Positions 33,712 to 43,343 of a stretch of 64,000 nucleotides of DNA are shown piece by piece. The notes beneath the pieces were generated by a model that worked only from the letters and a program-made list of their open reading frames with translations, was not told where the DNA came from and searched no databases. This stretch comes from Telluria mixta (lineage in GTDB: Bacteria > Pseudomonadota > Gammaproteobacteria > Burkholderiales > Burkholderiaceae_D). The DNA is taken from positions 5,332,001 through 5,396,000 of the forward strand of contig NZ_CP119520.1 in NCBI RefSeq assembly GCF_029223865.1, given 5' to 3'. The stretch's first letter is position 1, and every line of letters starts with the position of its first letter. A program made the position numbers and the translations under genes.

Positions 33712-35154
33712 ATGTTCGACACAGATCTGCTGATCGCCGGGCAGGCCCGCCCGGCATCGAACGGCGCCGCGTACGAGCGGCGCGATCCGGCCACCGGTGC
33801 CGTCGCCACCCGCGCCGCCGCCGCGACCCTCGACGACGTCGATGCGGCCGTCGCCGCGGCGCGGGATGCGTTCCCGGCGTGGTCCGCCCTGCAGCCGGGC
33901 GCCCGCCGCGCCTTGCTGCTCGGCGCGGCCGACGCGATGGAAGCGCTGCGTCCGCGCATCGTCGATGCCGCAATCCGGGAAGCGGGCGGCGCGCCCGTCT
34001 GGTACCAGTTCAACGTGACGCTCGCCGCCAACATGCTGCGCGAAGCGGCATCCATGACGACCCAGATCGCCGGCGAAGTCATCCCATCCGACGTCCCGGG
34101 CTCGCTGGCGATGGGCGTGCGCCAGCCGTGCGGCGTCGTCGTCGGCATCGCGCCGTGGAATGCACCCGTGATCCTCGGCACGCGCGCCGTCGCCATGCCG
34201 CTCGCCTGCGGCAATACGGTGATCCTGAAGGCGTCCGAGCTGTGCCCGGCCGTGCACCGCCTGATCGCGCAGGCATTCGTGGACGCCGGCTTCCCGCCCG
34301 GTGTCGTCAACTTCATCTCGAACGCGCCGGACGACGCGCCGCAGGTCGTGGAACGCCTCGTCGCGCATCCTGCCGTCCGGCGCATCAACTTCACCGGATC
34401 CACGCGCGTGGGCCGCATCATCGCGAAGCTCGCGGCCGAACACCTGAAACCCGTGCTGCTGGAACTCGGCGGGAAGAACCCCGTCGTCGTGCTGGACGAC
34501 GCCGACCTCGACGCGGCCGTCGATGCCGCCGCGTTCAGCGCGTTCTTCAACCAGGGACAGATCTGCATGTCGGCCGACCGCATCATCGTCGACCGCAAGA
34601 TCGCTTCAGGCTTCATCGAGAAGCTGGCCGCGAAGACGGCCACGCTGCGCGCCGGACACTCCGATGCGCCGCTGGCCGGCATGATCGACCCGGCCGCCGC
34701 GCGCCGCGTGGACGCGATGCTGGCGGATGCGCGCGAACGGGGCGCGACCGTCATCCAGACGGGCGGCCTGGAAGGCAACGTGCTGCAGCCGGCCATCGTG
34801 GACGGCGTCACGCCCGCCATGCGCGTCTACCAGGAAGAATCGTTCGGCCCGATCGTCTCCATCCTGCGGTTCGACACGGACGAGGAGGCGATCCGGCTCG
34901 CCAACGACAGCGAATACGGCCTGTCCGCGGCCGTGTTCTCGCGCGACATCGGCCGCGCCATGGCCGTCGCGCAACGCATCGAATCCGGTATCTGCCACAT
35001 CAACGGTCCGACCGTGCACGACGAGGCGCAGATGCCGTTCGGCGGTGTGAAGGGCAGCGGCTACGGGCGCTTCGGCAGCAAGGCGGCCATCGCGGAATTT
35101 ACGGACCTGCGCTGGATCACCGTGCAGACCGGCCCGCGCCACTACCCGATCTGA
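33712..35154 (+). CDS. vdh: Vanillin / hydroxybenzaldehyde dehydrogenase
   Basis: NAD-dependent aldehyde dehydrogenase of 480 aa that oxidises the aldehyde made by the upstream hydratase-lyase to vanillate or 4-hydroxybenzoate. The catalytic Cys285 (GQICMSADR) and general base Glu251 (LELGGKNP) are in place, with the cofactor stretch NFTGSTRVG before them. The residues after the cysteine (MSADRIIV) match the vanillin dehydrogenase branch. It lies 52 bp after ech and 10 bp before fcs, with ribosome site AAAGGAGACCT. The 4-hydroxybenzoate product is the substrate of pobA nine kilobases away. Confidence 0.9.
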   Translation: MFDTDLLIAGQARPASNGAAYERRDPATGAVATRAAAATLDDVDAAVAAARDAFPAWSALQPGARRALLLGAADAMEALRPRIVDAAIREAGGAPVWYQFNVTLAANMLREAASMTTQIAGEVIPSDVPGSLAMGVRQPCGVVVGIAPWNAPVILGTRAVAMPLACGNTVILKASELCPAVHRLIAQAFVDAGFPPGVVNFISNAPDDAPQVVERLVAHPAVRRINFTGSTRVGRIIAKLAAEHLKPVLLELGGKNPVVVLDDADLDAAVDAAAFSAFFNQGQICMSADRIIVDRKIASGFIEKLAAKTATLRAGHSDAPLAGMIDPAAARRVDAMLADARERGATVIQTGGLEGNVLQPAIVDGVTPAMRVYQEESFGPIVSILRFDTDEEAIRLANDSEYGLSAAVFSRDIGRAMAVAQRIESGICHINGPTVHDEAQMPFGGVKGSGYGRFGSKAAIAEFTDLRWITVQTGPRHYPI

Positions 35155-35164
35155 GGAGACCCGC

Positions 35165-37036
35165 ATGCACCACATGCAACCGGAAGGAGGGCGCCGGCCC
35201 GTCCTCCTCGGGAATCCCGAGATCCGCGCGTGGCGTGACGGCGACGCGTGGCACGTCGACGCCGTCACGCCGCTCGGCCCGTTGCCGCGCCGCTGGACGG
35301 ACCGCCTCGTGAGCGGCGCGGCCGCGCATCCCGGGCGCACACTCGTCGCCCGGCGCGGGGCGGACGGCGACTGGATCCGCATCGGCTACGCGGACATGCT
35401 GCGCCGCGCGCGCCACATCGGCCAGGCGCTGCTGGACCGGGGCCTGTCGGCCGAGCGGCCGCTTGCGATCCTGTCCGGGAACGACCTGGAACACTACCAG
35501 CTGGCGCTGGGCGCCGCATACGCGGGCATCCCGTTCGCGCCGGTCTCGCCCGCGTATTCGCTCGTCGCCACCGACTACGGCAAGTTGCGCGACCTGGTCG
35601 GGCAGCTGACGCCTGGCGCCGTCTACGTCGCGGATGCGCGCGCCTTCGCGCCCGCGCTGTATGCCGTGCTGCCGCCCGATGCGGAGCTGATCGTGGGCGC
35701 CGGCGAGTATGCCGGACGTGCCGCGACCTCGTTCGCCAGCCTGCTCGACACGCCCGTGCGCGACGTCGATGCGGTCAACGACGCCGTCGGCCCGGACACG
35801 ATCCTGAAGTTCCTGTTCACGTCCGGCTCGACGAAGAAGCCGAAGGCGGTCGTCACCACGCACGGCATGCTGGTCGCCAACCAGCAGATGCTGCTGCAGA
35901 CCTTTCCCTTTTGCGGGGAGGCGCCGCCCGTGCTGGTCGACTGGCTGCCGTGGAATCACTGCTTCGGCGGCAGCCACAACGTCGGCCTCGCGCTGTACAA
36001 CGGCGGCACCCTGTACCTGGATGACGGCAAGCCGACGCCGAAGGAATTCGGCCAGACGCTGGACAACCTGCGCGAGATCGCGCCCACCGTCTACTTCAAC
36101 GTCCCGAAAGGGTTCGAGATGCTGACGGACGCGCTGGAACGCGACGCGGACCTGCGCACGACGTTCTTCTCGCGCGTAAAACTGTTCCTGTGCGCGGGCG
36201 CGGGCCTGTCGCAGGCGGCATGGGACCGGCTCGACGCCGTCGCCCTGGCGCACTGCGGCGAATCGATCCGCATCATGACGGGACTCGGCATGACGGAGAC
36301 GTCGCCGTCGTGCACGTTCGGCACGGGCGACGTCGTGCGGGCCGGCTATGTCGGCGTGCCGGCGCCGGGCTGCCGGGTGAAGCTGGTGCCGGCGGGCGAC
36401 AAGTTCGAAGCCTGCTTCGCCGGCCCGCACGTGATGCCGGGCTACTGGCGCGCGCCGGGCCTGACGGCGGAAGCGTTCGACGCGGACGGCTACTACCGCA
36501 CGGGCGACGCGCTGCGCTTCTACGATCCGGCGCGGCCGGAGCTCGGGTTCGTGTTCGACGGCCGCATCGCGGAAGACTTCAAGCTGTCCACGGGGACGTT
36601 CGTCAGCGTCGGGCCGCTGCGGGCGCGCGTCATCAGCCAGGGCGCGCCGTACGTGATGGATGCCGTGGTGACGGGCCTGAACCGCGCGACCGTCGGCCTG
36701 CTCGTGTTCCCGCGCATGGAGCACTGCCGCGTGCTGGCCGGCCTGCCGGCGGACGCGGATGCCGCACGGGTGCTGGCCAGCCCGCCGGTACGGGCCATGT
36801 TCGCGCGCCTGCTGCGCGACCTGAATGCGGGCGCGAGCGGTTCGTCGACGCGTATCGAACGCTTGCTGCCGCTGGCGGAACCGCCGTCGATCGACCAGCG
36901 CGAGCTGACCGACAAGGGCTCGATCAACCAGGCGGCCGTGCTGGCGCGCCGCGCCGGGCTGGTCGACGATTTGTACGCGGACCGTGCGGACCTGGCGATC
37001 CGCGCCGACGAGGGAGGGACGCGCACGACGACCTGA
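35165..37036 (+). CDS. fcs: Feruloyl-CoA synthetase
   Basis: ATP-dependent CoA ligase of the ANL superfamily, 623 aa, that activates ferulate, p-coumarate or caffeate as the first catabolic step. The P-loop-like motif is FTSGSTKKPKAVVTTHG (about residues 219-235). The A5 region appears as MTGLGMTETSPSCTF and the hinge as YYRTGDALRF. The C-terminal lysine lies in the unusual LTDKGSINQ, as in other FCS enzymes of the long type. The ATG at 35165 follows TGAGGAGACCCGC. Third gene of the hydroxycinnamate operon; the MFS gene starts 58 bp downstream. Confidence 0.9.
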   Translation: MHHMQPEGGRRPVLLGNPEIRAWRDGDAWHVDAVTPLGPLPRRWTDRLVSGAAAHPGRTLVARRGADGDWIRIGYADMLRRARHIGQALLDRGLSAERPLAILSGNDLEHYQLALGAAYAGIPFAPVSPAYSLVATDYGKLRDLVGQLTPGAVYVADARAFAPALYAVLPPDAELIVGAGEYAGRAATSFASLLDTPVRDVDAVNDAVGPDTILKFLFTSGSTKKPKAVVTTHGMLVANQQMLLQTFPFCGEAPPVLVDWLPWNHCFGGSHNVGLALYNGGTLYLDDGKPTPKEFGQTLDNLREIAPTVYFNVPKGFEMLTDALERDADLRTTFFSRVKLFLCAGAGLSQAAWDRLDAVALAHCGESIRIMTGLGMTETSPSCTFGTGDVVRAGYVGVPAPGCRVKLVPAGDKFEACFAGPHVMPGYWRAPGLTAEAFDADGYYRTGDALRFYDPARPELGFVFDGRIAEDFKLSTGTFVSVGPLRARVISQGAPYVMDAVVTGLNRATVGLLVFPRMEHCRVLAGLPADADAARVLASPPVRAMFARLLRDLNAGASGSSTRIERLLPLAEPPSIDQRELTDKGSINQAAVLARRAGLVDDLYADRADLAIRADEGGTRTTT

Positions 37037-37094
37037 CGACCCGAGGACCCACCAGCGACTAACACAACCATAAATCGCTTCAGAGGAGACACAC

Positions 37095-38324
37095 ATGACA
37101 CACCGAGGCAATCTGCCGCGCGGTGCGGCGACGATCGCGCTGTGCTTTATCACCGCATTACTGGAAGGGCTGGACCTGCAGTCGACCGGCATCGCCGCGC
37201 CGGGTATCGGCGCCGAATTCAAACTGGCGCCCGCGCTGATGGGCTGGGTGTTCAGCGCGGGCCTCGTCGGCCTGCTGCCGGGTGCCTTCGTGGGCGGCTG
37301 GCTCGCGGACCGCATCGGGCGCAAGCGCGTGCTCGTCGGCGCCGTGCTGCTGTTCGGTGTATTCTCGTTCGCCACCGCGCATGCGTGGGATTACAACAGT
37401 TTGCTGGCGGCGCGCGTGTTCACGGGGCTCGGCCTCGGCGCCGCGCTGCCGCTGCTGATCGCGCTGACGTCCGAGGCGGCCGATCCCGCCATGCGCAGCA
37501 CGGCCGTCAGCCTGACGTATTGCGGCGTGCCGCTGGGCGGCGCCATCGCGTCCGTCATCGGCATGGTCAAGTTCGAGACCGGCTGGCGCACGATCTTCTA
37601 CGTCGGCGGCCTCGTGCCGATCGCCGTCGCACTGGTCCTCGTCCTGCTGCTGAAGGAGTCCGCCAGCTTCCGCCACCAGGCCACGACCCACGCGTCGGCC
37701 GACCGCCGCATCGGCGCGCTGTTCGCGGGCAGCGCCCTCGGTTCGACCTTGCTGCTGTGGGTCGCATGCTTCTTCACGCTCACCGTCCTGTACATGCTGC
37801 TCAACTGGCTGCCGTCGCTGCTGATCGGGCAGGGCTACACGCGGCCGCAGGCCGGCGTCGTGCAAATCCTCTTCAACATCGGCGGTGCGACGGGCTCCGT
37901 GCTGAGCGGGCGCCTCGTGGACCGCGACCGTTCCGGCCTGGCCGTCGGAATCGCGTATGCGGGCATGCTGCTGGCGTTGGCGGGCCTGGGCCTGTCGGGC
38001 AGCTTCGGCCTGACGATGGCTGCCGGGTTCGCGGCCGGCTATTGCGCCGTCGGCGCCCAGGCCGTGCTGTATGCCCGCGCGCCCGCGCTGTACGGGACGC
38101 CGATCCGCGCCACCGGCGTGGGTGCGTCGATCTCCGTCGGCCGCCTCGGCGCCATCGCCGGACCGCTCGTGGCCGGCCAGGTGCTGGCGCTGGGGGCCGG
38201 TGCGGCGGGCGTGATGCTGTCGGCAGCCCCGGGCCTCGTCATCGCGTCGCTGTGCGCATGGAAGCTGTCGCGCCGGGCCGACCCGGAAGCGGCACGCGGC
38301 GCGCAGGTACTCGGCACGCACTGA
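37095..38324 (+). CDS. MFS aromatic acid:H+ symporter (AAHS-like)
   Basis: Inner-membrane transporter of 409 aa with twelve predicted helices. It shows the AAHS features LEGLDLQSTGIAAPG in helix 1 (the D-Q region) and DRIGRKRVL in the loop between helices 2 and 3. AAHS members such as PcaK and HcnK take up benzoates or hydroxycinnamates. Placed between fcs and the feruloyl esterase gene, it most likely imports ferulate or p-coumarate. Ribosome site GAGGAGACACAC. A short spacer of 90 bp follows. Confidence 0.87.
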   Translation: MTHRGNLPRGAATIALCFITALLEGLDLQSTGIAAPGIGAEFKLAPALMGWVFSAGLVGLLPGAFVGGWLADRIGRKRVLVGAVLLFGVFSFATAHAWDYNSLLAARVFTGLGLGAALPLLIALTSEAADPAMRSTAVSLTYCGVPLGGAIASVIGMVKFETGWRTIFYVGGLVPIAVALVLVLLLKESASFRHQATTHASADRRIGALFAGSALGSTLLLWVACFFTLTVLYMLLNWLPSLLIGQGYTRPQAGVVQILFNIGGATGSVLSGRLVDRDRSGLAVGIAYAGMLLALAGLGLSGSFGLTMAAGFAAGYCAVGAQAVLYARAPALYGTPIRATGVGASISVGRLGAIAGPLVAGQVLALGAGAAGVMLSAAPGLVIASLCAWKLSRRADPEAARGAQVLGTH

Positions 38325-38414
38325 TCCAACCTTGATTCGTCCGTAGCGCGCAGCCCGGTCCCGGGCTGTGCCGGACACGCTCGTCCTCATGTTTCGACTC
38401 TCCAGGAGCACACG

Positions 38415-40112
38415 ATGAACCGACATCACACTGCGGCCGCATTCGCCGTCCTCGGAATGGCCGGCTGCGGCACTGGCCACGACACCACCCAGCCGGCGGC
38501 ACAGGTGCTGCCGCAACTTTCGCAGGCGACGGGCGCCACGCTGACGGCCTGCGCGGAACTCGCGACCCGCATCGCGTACCCCGACACGACGATCACGGCG
38601 GCCAATCCCGTCGCGGCCGGCGTGCTCACCGTGGGCGGCAAGCCCGTGCCCGCCCATTGCCAGGTCAAGGGCGAAATGCTGCGCCGCACGGGCGCGGACG
38701 GCAAGGCCTACGCCATCGGCTTCGAGATGCGCTTGCCCGTGGCCTGGAACGGCCGCTTCTTTTACCAGGCCAACGGCGGCGTCGATGGCAGCGTCGTCCC
38801 GGCCACGGGACCGGTCGGCGGCGGCGGCCCGCTCGACAATGCGCTGAACCAGGGTTTCGCCGTCCTCAGTTCGGATGCGGGCCACGCCAGCCCGACGCCG
38901 GACTTCGGCATCGATCCGCAGGCGCGCCTGGATTATGGCTACCAGGCCGTCGGCAAGCTCACGCCGATGGCCAAGGCCGTGATCCGCACCGCGTACGGCA
39001 AGGCGCCGGACCGCTCATACATCGGCGGCTGCTCGAACGGCGGCCGCCATACGATGGTCGCGGCGGCGCGCTATGCCGACCAGTACGACGGCTTCCTCGT
39101 CGGCGATCCCGGCTTCCGCCTGCCGCTGGCCGCCATTGCCAACATCGCCGGCGGCAAGGCGTATGCCGGGCTCGCGAGCACGCCGGGCGACCTCGGGTCC
39201 GGCTTCACGCCGGCCGAACGCAAGCTCGTGTCGAATGCCGTGCTGGCGAAATGCGACGCGCTGGACGGCGCGGCGGATGGTCTCGTGCAGGACACGGGCG
39301 CCTGCCAGGCCGCATTCGACATCGCGCGCGACGTGACGACCTGCGGCGGCGCCCGCGACGGCACCTGCCTGACGGCCGCCCAGAAGACGGGCATCGCGGG
39401 ACTGTTCGCCGGCGCAAAGACGGAGACCGGCACGAAGATCTACGCGAGCTTCCCGTGGGACGCGGGCCTGGCGACCGATGGCTGGGCGAGCTGGAAATTC
39501 AGCTCGCCGCTGACGCGCGACGCCGGCGCGGTGGGCCTGATCTGGTCCGTCCCGCCCGAGAATCCGGCCACGTTCGACGGCACCGCGTTCGCGCTGAACG
39601 GCAACCTCGACACGATGCTCGCGCGCGTGGGTGCCACCAGTGCCACGTACCCGGAATCCGCGCTGTCGTTCATGCTGCCGCCCGATCCGGCCAATCTCGC
39701 GGCACTGAAGAACCGCGGCGCCAGGATGCTCGTCTACCACGGCACCAGCGATCCGATCTTTTCCAGCGACGACACGACGGCCTGGTACGACGCGCTGCGC
39801 AAGGCGAACGGCGGCGACTCTTCGAATTTCGCCCGCTTCTTCCGCATCCCGGGCATGAACCACTGCGCCGGCGGCCCGGCGACCGACCAGTTCGACGCAC
39901 TGACGCCGCTGGTCGCCTGGGTCGAGCAAGGCCAGGCGCCGGACGTGCTGCAGGCCAGCGCACGCGGCGCGGGCAATCCGGGCGGCGTCAACGCGGACGT
40001 GCCGGCCTCCTGGTCGCCGACCCGCACGCGGCCGCTGTGCGCCTATCCGAAGGTCGCAAAGTACAAAGGATCCGGCGACGTGGAGCAGGCCGCGAACTTC
40101 ACCTGCCAATAA
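38415..40112 (+). CDS. Tannase/feruloyl esterase family lipoprotein
   Basis: 565 aa esterase that frees ferulate or other hydroxycinnamates from plant ester conjugates. The N-terminus is a lipoprotein signal with lipobox GMAGC, so the enzyme should be anchored in the envelope, probably facing outward or periplasmic. The nucleophile lies in GGCSNGGRH and the catalytic His in MNHCAGGPATDQFD. Each is next to a cysteine, giving the Cys-Ser/His-Cys disulfide arrangement typical of tannase-family enzymes. The calcium-binding region (DALDGAADGLVQD) is also visible. It lies in the ferulate operon 24 bp before the porin. Confidence 0.9.
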   Translation: MNRHHTAAAFAVLGMAGCGTGHDTTQPAAQVLPQLSQATGATLTACAELATRIAYPDTTITAANPVAAGVLTVGGKPVPAHCQVKGEMLRRTGADGKAYAIGFEMRLPVAWNGRFFYQANGGVDGSVVPATGPVGGGGPLDNALNQGFAVLSSDAGHASPTPDFGIDPQARLDYGYQAVGKLTPMAKAVIRTAYGKAPDRSYIGGCSNGGRHTMVAAARYADQYDGFLVGDPGFRLPLAAIANIAGGKAYAGLASTPGDLGSGFTPAERKLVSNAVLAKCDALDGAADGLVQDTGACQAAFDIARDVTTCGGARDGTCLTAAQKTGIAGLFAGAKTETGTKIYASFPWDAGLATDGWASWKFSSPLTRDAGAVGLIWSVPPENPATFDGTAFALNGNLDTMLARVGATSATYPESALSFMLPPDPANLAALKNRGARMLVYHGTSDPIFSSDDTTAWYDALRKANGGDSSNFARFFRIPGMNHCAGGPATDQFDALTPLVAWVEQGQAPDVLQASARGAGNPGGVNADVPASWSPTRTRPLCAYPKVAKYKGSGDVEQAANFTCQ

Positions 40113-40136
40113 CGATAACCCCAACGAGGAGACAAC

Positions 40137-41218
40137 ATGAAATACCTTCCCATCGCCGCCGTGGCCTGCGCATTCGCCGCGCCGGCCGCCTTCTGCCAGA
40201 CGACCGTGCAGATCTATGGCGTCGTCGACACAAGCCTGTCGTACCTGACGAACGTCGACGCCGCCGGCCACTCGGCGACGAAGATGAATTCCCTGACGGG
40301 CGAATTGCCGTCGCGCATCGGCTTTCGCGGCACCGAGGACCTCGGCAACGGCTTGCAAGCCTTCTTCGTGCTGGAAAACGGCCTGTCGCTCGACACGGGC
40401 ATGACGGGGCAGGGCAACCGCCTGTTCGGCCGCCAGGCCCAGGTCGGTCTCAAGGGCGCGTGGGGCACGCTGACCCTGGGGCGCCAGCTGAACATGACGT
40501 ACATCGCGCCGCAGAAGGCGGACGTGCTGGGCCCCAGCCTGTTCGCCCTCGGCAGCATCGACCCGTACCTGCCCAACGCGCGCAGCGACAATGCCATCGG
40601 CTACATGGGCCAGTTCGGTCCCGTCGTCGTCGGCGCCACGTACAGCCTCGGACGCGACGCCTCCAGCGCGGGCGGGCCGGCGGCCACGAATTGCGCGGGC
40701 GAGGTCGCGGGCAATGCGCAGGCGTGCCGCCAGTACACGGGCCTGATCGGCTACGAGACGAAGGCGTGGGGCGTGACCACGTCGTACGACCGCATGCACG
40801 GCAACACGGGCGCGGCGGGGGCCTGACGAGCAGCGCGAACACGGACACGCGCACGACCCTGAACGGCTACGCGATGCTGGGCGCAGTCAAGGTAGGCGCC
40901 GGCGTCATCGACCGCGACACGAAGGCCGCCACGGGCAGGACGGAATCGGACCTGTACTACCTTGGTGCCAGCTACCCGTTCGGCGCGTTCACCGTGGACG
41001 GCCAGTGGGCGAAGCGCGTCACGAAGCACGCGGATGCGGACGTGACGATGCTCGCGGCCAGGCTGACGTATGCGCTGTCCAAGCGGACCTACGTGTACAC
41101 GGGCGTTGGCCGCATGGCGAACGACGGCACGGCCGCCGTGCCGCTCGACGCCGGCGGCAGCGTGGGTGCCGGCAAGACCCAGAACGGCTTCATGGCCGGC
41201 CTGCGCCATCACTTCTGA
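40137..41218 (+). pseudogene. Gram-negative trimeric porin, frameshifted
   Basis: Outer-membrane porin of the betaproteobacterial (Omp32-like) family with a signal peptide (YLPIAAVACAFAAPAAFC) and N-terminal strand TTVQIYGVVDTSLSYL. The first frame ends at 40826. The remaining barrel strands (TTLNGYAMLGAVKVGAGV to a C-terminal FMAGLRHHF) continue in another frame to 41218. One base added to the five-G run at 40817-40821 joins the two into about 360 aa, which matches the family. The C-terminal phenylalanine needed for assembly is intact. Last gene of the hydroxycinnamate operon; its end overlaps the convergent AraC gene by 10 bp. Whether the shift is real is unresolved. Confidence 0.85.
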
Positions 41219-42105
41219 CGGCGCTCGCGATATTCCTTCGGCGTGACCCCCGCGTGCCGCTTGAACGCGCGGCTGAAGTACGCGGGGTCCTGGAAGCCCA
41301 GTTCGTACGCGATGCTGGCCACGCTCGACGGGGCGTACGTCAGCTTGCGGCACGCTTCCAGCATCAGCCGGTCCTGCACGATATCGAATGCCGACTTGCC
41401 GGCCAGCTTCAGGCACAGGCGGTTCAGCCGCACGGGTGTCACGCGCAGCAGGCCGGCGTAGTGCGCGACCGGCGCGCCATCCTTGTAATGCTGTTCGACG
41501 GCTGCGCGGAACGCCGCGAACAGGCGGAACTCGCCGTGGCCCGATGCGCTCGCGGCGCTCTGTTCCGCATGCGTGCGCGCCAGCAGCAACAGCACGCTGC
41601 GGGCCAGCCATTCCAGCATCAGCGCATTGCCCTGCTGGGGCCAGGCCGCTTCCTCGACCATGTTGCGCAGCAGCGACTCGATGCGCGCGCGCGGCTGGCG
41701 CGCCAGCGCGAGCGCCAGCGGTTCGACGAACAGCGGCGCGAACAGCTCGCCATGGTGGTCGGGCGTGGCGAACAGCACGTTCTGGTCCACTGTCAGCACA
41801 TACCCTTGCGCGCCTTCCGCGAAGTCGAACCCGTGCACGACGGACGGGTGCACGGTGATGGCGACCGGGCCTTTACGTTCCCACACGGTTTCCTCGATGA
41901 CGGCGCGCACGCTGCCCTTCAGTAGAAAAAGTACCTGGAACAGGCCCGGGTGCGTGTGGCGTTCGATATGCCAGTCGTGCAGGCGGCTGCGTGTCTCGAT
42001 CAGCTCGACGTGCACGGCTTCCGCCGGCGTCTGCTCGCCGTACAGGGCGAAGCGAGGGAAAGTGTCCATGTCAAAAAAGTACAAGGAATCGATAACTTCA
42101 TCCAT
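41209..42105 (-). CDS. AraC family regulator of pobA (PobC-like)
   Basis: 298 aa. The N-terminal cupin-like sensor has HIERHTHPGLFQVLFLLKG. The C-terminal double helix-turn-helix contains SVASIAYELGFQDPAYFSRA, a standard AraC second helix region, and ends KRHAGVTPKEYR. Its gene is divergent from pobA across 64 bp, the same arrangement as PobC/PobR-type AraC activators that respond to 4-hydroxybenzoate. The ATG at 42105 lacks a clear ribosome site; one at 42069 is an alternative. Operators in the 64 bp gap could not be picked out. Confidence 0.86.
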   Translation of the reverse strand: MDEVIDSLYFFDMDTFPRFALYGEQTPAEAVHVELIETRSRLHDWHIERHTHPGLFQVLFLLKGSVRAVIEETVWERKGPVAITVHPSVVHGFDFAEGAQGYVLTVDQNVLFATPDHHGELFAPLFVEPLALALARQPRARIESLLRNMVEEAAWPQQGNALMLEWLARSVLLLLARTHAEQSAASASGHGEFRLFAAFRAAVEQHYKDGAPVAHYAGLLRVTPVRLNRLCLKLAGKSAFDIVQDRLMLEACRKLTYAPSSVASIAYELGFQDPAYFSRAFKRHAGVTPKEYRERRQK

Positions 42106-42130
42106 TCTAAACCCGGCCGCACGCCACTAG

Positions 42131-43336
<1,206 letters not shown>

Positions 43337-43343
43337 GCCGCTT

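Noticed and set aside
22099..40821. Interpretation of four frameshifts as genuine pseudogenes
   Set aside because: All are missing single bases at short G/C runs with conserved sequence on both sides. Sequence error is the simpler reading, although the features are marked as disrupted.
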